From: Chrysochromulina parva
Taxonomy: Eukaryota > Haptophyta > Prymnesiales > Chrysochromulinaceae
NCBI GenBank assembly: GCA_002887195.1
Contig: PJAB01000959.1
Coordinates: 1-18,734, forward strand
Length of the DNA: 18,734 nucleotides
Reading direction: 5' to 3'
The notes under the pieces were generated by a model. That model was given only the letters and a program-made list of their open reading frames with translations, was not told the origin of the DNA and searched no databases. A program made the translations under genes and the position numbers. Positions 15,901 to 18,734 of this stretch are shown here, piece by piece; the stretch's first letter is position 1, and the number at the start of each line of letters is the position of its first letter.

Positions 15901-17472
15901 CGCAACGAGCGCGGCCGTACGCAGCGCCTCGGGCGTTGCATGTTCCCCATGGTTCGCAATCGCGCCGGAGATATCGGCGTCCTTCCCTAATTTGGAGAGC
16001 TCGGCTTCCATCCTTAATTTGGAGAGCTCGGCTTCGTAGCGGCGCTGGTAGAGGGTGTAGAAGCGTGGTGCTGCAGAGAGCGTCGTGGGTGCAAACGCAC
16101 GAATCTGGTCGAGCCACCCACCTACGCCGCCCACTCCGCCCTTGCCGCCCACAATGCCCTCGCCGCCCTCGAATGCCATGTCGAACGCGCCGGCGCCACG
16201 TGGCTCGCACAGCCCGAGCCGTCCGCCGTGCAGCAGTTCGCCCCACGCGGTGCGCCGCGCGAGACCGTGCGAGAGGGGCGCAAACAGCGCCGCGCACGAG
16301 ACACGGACCGAGCGGCGGGAGAGCGCAGCGCGCGCGCGGCGTGAGGCTGGCGGATTGCGCTCGCCCCACTCCGCCCACGACAGCGCGTCGAACCAGAGAT
16401 GCTTGGGCTCGCCCGTGGACCCAAACGAGAATAGGCACGTGACCAGTTCCGCGTCGCCCGTACCCGCCGTGCGAGAGGTCAACGCCGCCGCCTGGACGGC
16501 CTTCATAGCTACCATCGCCGCCGCCCCTGCAGCTGTCGACCCTTCAGCCGCCGCCGCCGCCGCCGCCGCTGCCGCCGCCACAGCCACGTCGTTGGCGTTG
16601 TCGATGGCGTCGTCGTTGGAGTCGGCCGAGTCGGTGGCATCCCGGTCGAGCATAGTGCATGCAATGGCCACGAGCCGCTGACGAGCGCTGGCTGTCGAGT
16701 AGGTGTCCACAACCAATGGTCGCCCTGATTTGGCCGCGATTCGATCCGCCTCCTCATGTCGATCGGAGATGCAGGCCTGTGCCAGTGCCGCCTGCCACTC
16801 GCCGAGATGCCCAGCGTCGACGCACACGGCACCCACGTCGCGGCCACGTGCCTGCGCGGCCTCGCGGGCCATCGACAATGCGCTGGCCGGCGCCGTCGAT
16901 GCGTCAATGGTTATGCTCGGCAAGCCGGCGAGCGCACACGCCCAGTCTGCGACGAGCCATCCGACGCCGTTGGCAGCGCACAACACGACCGCGCGCTCAG
17001 CCTCAGACTCGGAGCGGCGGCGGCAGCTGTGACGCAGCTGGACGGCAAAGAGCTCCGCCGCGGCGCCACATTGCGCGTACGAGTACCAGCGCACGCTGCC
17101 TTCGGTGGTGGGCTCTCCGAGCAGTGGCCGGCCGGCATATGCATCAAAAGCACGAGCCACCATGATGTGCGGATGCACGACGATGACGCTCGTACTCATG
17201 GTAGCATCAAACGCTTCTCGAAACACCTGCATGCGCAGCGTGAATGGCGACGCACGCTCGCTGTGTAGGCTGCCCCCACACAAGGGACACTGACGGGATC
17301 TGCCGTCACTGCACAAGCCACACACGTGACACTCGTCGCACGTTGCCGAAGCACACCGGCACCGTGCGTCGGCTGCTGCGATGGGCCGTGCACAGATGTC
17401 GCATCGGCAGTCTGGCGGTAGCGCCGAGTGGTGCAACCGCGCGGTCTGCGAGCCAGTGCTGAGCAGTGTCAT
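12979..17472 (-). CDS. Carboxylic-acid-reductase-like enzyme (zinc-finger-like N-terminus, adenylation, carrier, reductase)
   Basis: This is a single exon of 1497 residues. The frame is open upstream, but 17472 is the first in-frame ATG I can support. Residues 22-65 hold eleven Cys (C24-x2-C27, C38-x-C40-x4-C45-x2-C48, C62-x2-C65), a RING/ZZ-like pattern. The adenylation domain (about 90-780) shows FSFGSTGEPKH (about 347), the LSH and GGR region, SDGYGMAEV (about 567), GWFHTGDLGRW (about 648), KLANGEFLAP (about 680) and a C-terminal THGKVRR lysine. LGGDS (S898) is the phosphopantetheine site. The reductase domain (about 1103-1497) has TGATGFLG and YAQSK (Y1291, K1295). Such A-T-R enzymes activate a carboxylic acid with ATP, load it on the carrier and release the aldehyde with NAD(P)H. 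The sequence resembles bacterial CARs more than Lys2. Poly-Ala and repeat insertions lie in the linkers. Substrate is unknown. Confidence 0.85.
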   Translation of the reverse strand: MTLLSTGSQTARLHHSALPPDCRCDICARPIAAADARCRCASATCDECHVCGLCSDGRSRQCPLCGGSLHSERASPFTLRMQVFREAFDATMSTSVIVVHPHIMVARAFDAYAGRPLLGEPTTEGSVRWYSYAQCGAAAELFAVQLRHSCRRRSESEAERAVVLCAANGVGWLVADWACALAGLPSITIDASTAPASALSMAREAAQARGRDVGAVCVDAGHLGEWQAALAQACISDRHEEADRIAAKSGRPLVVDTYSTASARQRLVAIACTMLDRDATDSADSNDDAIDNANDVAVAAAAAAAAAAAEGSTAAGAAAMVAMKAVQAAALTSRTAGTGDAELVTCLFSFGSTGEPKHLWFDALSWAEWGERNPPASRRARAALSRRSVRVSCAALFAPLSHGLARRTAWGELLHGGRLGLCEPRGAGAFDMAFEGGEGIVGGKGGVGGVGGWLDQIRAFAPTTLSAAPRFYTLYQRRYEAELSKLRMEAELSKLGKDADISGAIANHGEHATPEALRTAALVAVRRLGGPRLRLVAVGGALVPPSLLAFLRECFGECGAGGGHAVVSDGYGMAEVPGGIARDGIPLPGVEVRIQLPRATGHCTGTGWGASDADAIRALGDDVGEILVKTIRGAIVGDRGAAALDADGWFHTGDLGRWIEGSSPGGPRRLQVLERMGFTVKLANGEFLAPQRAEAVYEEHCASVASCVLLARPGELAATAVVLLRNDVLGETRLPNMVLDEMRAAAAVAGLRSWEVPGRVLIDPGPWDAASGCSSTHGKVRRLAIARRHGLFPHADAGEGRNGSADDNVMANGSGSGSRNGYDVAGGTVNGSECASLGEGGGSSNCSSNRSSSSSLVDQLIGFLSASSDMSALPHLPCAAVRAAEHGSGWWSALGGDSIMAAELLGAWEGVVHAANARSAKGSRASVDAPSVNAPSVNALGAKGSRSARPTTAHSQRAHSQRRPMISLNMHDLFSLTPRELRCKAQACLGRHGIVGDDERIGAKVEDEQEEDVGTLEEAELEEEAAAKARGNGGCQWEVEASASTTSAMAAAAAAAAAAATEAPATTPTTERRESERVPATTPTTERRESERVSAITGEGKEVDGPCVLLTGATGFLGPHLLSALLGTSAPQRWAAIAILARPPLERVTDGLSMAMQAIALGSGAGCEVGEAHARVRAFEADLSLPDLGLSASDRKALVQMRIQAVVHSGAVVDHARAYPAIQPTNVRAIAALLELVSPLGAPRLAPPPLFVFVSSMSVIPVAAAAAASGWSGTPEALVPPTCAAALESAYAQSKLVAEHHLAHAAHMGRVRLSIARLGLLGPATHAQSPLNAPDRRDWLSLLLGAVDATGASPAGLTAGRRAVAVLPVDKGAAALAVQAAAALDTETGVGSSAIEIACLDAASFGLAPRSLSTLLDGIDASRHVAGLPPLRRELPYPQWRRLVAAAGHPAVLALAMLPPEGRGGSLRLPSGARRRLRDMQRFVDGARSTHVLPMDE
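14195..14284. repeat. Perfect 45-bp tandem duplication in reductase linker
   Basis: Two 45-bp units (14195-14239 and 14240-14284) are nearly identical and encode two copies of a 15-residue PTTERRESERV-type segment between the carrier and reductase domains. The unit is a multiple of three, so the frame is kept. Confidence 0.88.
14587..14699. repeat. Inverted repeat of 15-bp units inside coding sequence
   Basis: The left arm at 14587-14617 holds two units of CCTCTGTGAATGCGC. The right arm at 14657-14699 holds three units of the reverse complement GCATTCACAGAGGGC, the last with one change. A 28-base perfect inverted match (14657-14684) could pair with the left arm across a loop of about 40 bases. 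The minus-strand peptides are SVDAPSVNAPSVNA and TAHSQRAHSQRRP, so one arm is read in one sense and the other as its complement. Confidence 0.85.
14635..14717. repeat. 17-bp direct repeat flanking one arm of the inverted repeat
   Basis: TCTCGATCCCTTGGCGC occurs at 14635-14651 and again at 14701-14717, 66 bp apart (22 codons), encoding AKGSR twice on the minus strand. The two copies bracket the right arm of the inverted repeat. Confidence 0.85.
15988..16035. repeat. 27-bp tandem duplication in adenylation domain
   Basis: TAATTTGGAGAGCTCGGCTTC occurs at 15988-16008 and 16015-16035, giving a 9-residue repeat (MEAELSKL twice) in a helical part of the adenylation domain. The duplication is in frame. 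Confidence 0.85.
16538..16584. repeat. GCC-repeat encoding poly-alanine
   Basis: A run of GCC triplets, broken once by GCT, encodes about 14 alanines on the minus strand in a disordered insertion just before the ATP-binding FSFGSTGEPK motif. A second alanine tract lies at about 14289-14328 in the carrier-reductase linker. Confidence 0.8.
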
Positions 17473-17619
17473 GCGATAGAGAGGTGACGCGTGCCGGGAC
17501 CACTCGCTCGAGCAGCACCACAGCACTCATTCATCACACGCGCAACCCTATAGCAAAAAGACGGTGTGAACGTGAACACGACAGTCTCGCGAGCCCGCAC
17601 TCCCGAGAGAGCCTACACG
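17473..17619 (-). promoter_or_regulatory. Short tandem-gene spacer upstream of the reductase
   Basis: Only 147 bp separate the fibrillin stop codon from the reductase ATG on the same strand, so this spacer must hold the fibrillin 3' end and probably the reductase promoter. A non-ATG open extension of the reductase frame runs through part of it. No clear TATA box or other motif was seen. Confidence 0.35.
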
Positions 17620-18420
17620 CTACAGAGGAAAGTTCGCGAGTGGCCCGTCGCCATTCAGCTTCTCCAGGATGAAAACGCTTCCCTTGTTGCCCCTTCCTAG
17701 CCGCACTCGTGGCGAAATGTAGGTCGTGTCCAGCCAGGAGGCTTCATCGGCACCATTCTGCAGTGAGGGTCGGAGCAGGCGCACGAGACGGAAGAGCCAA
17801 CCCGCGCGCAGCAGTCGCGAGGCCCGCGCCTCGGCGCCGTCCCCGTTCAAGAGGAAGACGTCGAGTGTGTCAAACTCCACCAGCGCACGCCGGCCATTGT
17901 CCGTGCTGGGCCGCACGCCTCCGGCGACGCGCACGATACCAATGCGCCCGAGCGCATTGAATCGGATCTCATTGCCGATGCGTCCAGCGGCGAGGTCGAC
18001 CTCCTGCACTGGCAATCTCCCGCTCGTATCTATTACGAGCCCAGAGGCATTGACAGCGCCAGGCACCGCCGTCGCTTCGTCGCTCACGTCCTCACCCACC
18101 CCGGCGGCAATGGTCGACAGGAGCAGCCAGCGCCCATTGACACTGGCAGTACCTTTATCGGTGTAGAGAAGATCTTGCGGCGATGGTGCGGCCTTCTCGA
18201 GCGCCTTAAAATTGCTGAGCCCCGGCTTCTCAAGCAAGATGCGCTCCAGGTCAGAGGTAGACGCGGCCTTCAGGGTCTGCTTGAAAAAGTCGAGGATGAG
18301 CGTTGGTGCTGGTGCTCTAATCGGTGCAAACGTGGCTGTGCTAACACTGCTAACCCGTGGCAGTGGTCGCAGCATGGCTGTGGTCTGAACGAGGAGTGTG
18401 AGCATCGAGAGCACCGACAT
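17620..18420 (-). CDS. Plastid-lipid-associated protein / fibrillin family (PAP_fibrillin)
   Basis: This is a single exon of 266 residues from ATG 18420; the frame is open for 22 codons upstream but without an ATG. The N-terminus (MSVLSMLTLLVQTTAML) is a hydrophobic leader followed by a basic, Ser/Ala-rich stretch with STATFAPIRAP, as in bipartite targeting to a complex plastid. The PAP domain (about 45-266) has a helical start, then VNGRWLLLSTIAAG, a beta-rich centre with IRFNALGRIGIVRVAGGV, and the ending WLDTTYISPRVRLGRGNKGSVFIL, matching the family's C-terminal TYxDxxxRxxRGxxGxxFVL pattern. Fibrillins bind lipids or hydrophobic metabolites at thylakoids and plastoglobules and are linked to stress and prenylquinone storage. 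The specific subgroup cannot be assigned. Confidence 0.85.
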   Translation of the reverse strand: MSVLSMLTLLVQTTAMLRPLPRVSSVSTATFAPIRAPAPTLILDFFKQTLKAASTSDLERILLEKPGLSNFKALEKAAPSPQDLLYTDKGTASVNGRWLLLSTIAAGVGEDVSDEATAVPGAVNASGLVIDTSGRLPVQEVDLAAGRIGNEIRFNALGRIGIVRVAGGVRPSTDNGRRALVEFDTLDVFLLNGDGAEARASRLLRAGWLFRLVRLLRPSLQNGADEASWLDTTYISPRVRLGRGNKGSVFILEKLNGDGPLANFPL

Positions 18421-18734
18421 GAAGTTCGCGTCGAGATCGTTCTGGTTGCTCCTGTGGTCGATCAGGATGGAGCATGTTTGATACAAAAGAACAAAACAGT
18501 TACATGTAGTGTGATCTCAACGCCACAACACGAAGATGGATGTACAGTCGAAATTTTTGACATTGAGCGGGTGGGGGGAGGGGGGGGTAGGGGTCCTCGA
18601 TTCTTTTGTGGTTTTTGTATCTTTTGTCGCAGCGTTCGTGCCACTTCGCGATGCCGCGACACGCCGCTCTCGTACGGGCTCTGAGGTCGATGCGCGGCGA
18701 GCCCAGCCGGTTGCGGCTGCGCTGGACACTCTTT
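18421..18734 (-). promoter_or_regulatory. 5' flank of the fibrillin gene to window end
   Basis: These 314 bp lie upstream of the fibrillin start and probably hold its promoter and 5' UTR. The outstanding element is a G-rich tract at 18569-18593 (plus strand). Open frames here show no family resemblance. Confidence 0.4.
18569..18593 (+). other. Potential G-quadruplex tract
   Basis: G-runs of 3, 6, 8 and 4 are separated by loops of 1, 1 and 2 bases on the plus strand, about 150 bp upstream of the minus-strand fibrillin ATG. Short loops predict a very stable quadruplex. The role is unknown. Confidence 0.75.

Noticed and set aside
14927..16442. Plus-strand frames of over 300 codons opposite the reductase
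   Set aside because: Composition is Pro/Ser/Arg-rich and motif-free; the opposite strand carries the adenylation core motifs.
17473..17526. GTG-initiated 18-residue extension of the reductase
   Set aside because: A GTG start is unlikely for a nuclear gene; ATG 17472 precedes the whole cysteine-rich region, so nothing recognisable is lost.
18421..18486. Extension of the fibrillin frame upstream of 18420
   Set aside because: The frame opens at a TTG; the first ATG (18420) directly starts a hydrophobic leader as expected for plastid targeting.
18517..18729. Minus-strand 70-residue frame at the right edge
   Set aside because: It is Thr/Lys/Ser/Pro-rich, overlaps the G-rich tract and has no family resemblance; it is more likely promoter or 5' UTR.

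Overview
This is a nuclear window from a GC-rich eukaryote. Several reading frames only join across short GT-AG introns (91, 98, 100 and 281 bp), start contexts are Kozak-like, and there are no bacterial ribosome binding sites or operons. A plastid-lipid-associated (fibrillin) protein with a hydrophobic leader followed by a basic/Ser/Ala transit-like stretch points to an alga with a complex (secondary) plastid. A haptophyte is my best guess, but the sequence does not prove the lineage.

Layout from left to right. 1-113: degenerate CTCGACA-type tandem repeat. 389-1191 (-): three-exon gene for the kinetochore subunit Spc24, invisible as a single reading frame. 1414-2580 (+): NIPA-like magnesium transporter, divergent from Spc24 across about 220 bp. 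2945-5904 (-): two-exon cyclic-nucleotide-gated/HCN/EAG-type channel with a very regular S4 voltage sensor but no GYG in the selectivity filter; its intron carries a minisatellite. 6390-8105 (+): PP2C-type Ser/Thr phosphatase, divergent from the channel. 8575-10721 (+): two-exon membrane protein that appears to fuse an Mpo1/DUF962-like region, a possible Fe(II)-oxygenase-like region and a PEMT-like phospholipid methyltransferase, ending in a dilysine ER-type tail; the intron is a strongly C-rich block. 10722-11697: gene-free. 11698-12588 (+): coiled-coil protein with a possible N-myristoylation signal. 12979-17472 (-): carboxylic-acid-reductase-like enzyme (adenylation, carrier, NAD(P)H reductase) preceded by a cysteine-rich zinc-finger-like region, with low-complexity and repeat insertions in its linkers. 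17620-18420 (-): fibrillin-family plastid protein with a G-quadruplex-type tract upstream.

The genes do not form one pathway: chromosome segregation, Mg2+ and ion transport, signalling and lipid metabolism are interleaved, as expected of compact algal gene order. The two most distinctive proteins are the lipid-related fusion at 8575-10721 and the zinc-finger/carboxylic-acid-reductase at 12979-17472. The most distinctive DNA structures are the 15-bp-unit inverted repeat inside the reductase coding sequence, the C-rich intron and the minisatellite intron. All family calls were made by reading motifs by eye; no database search was run.
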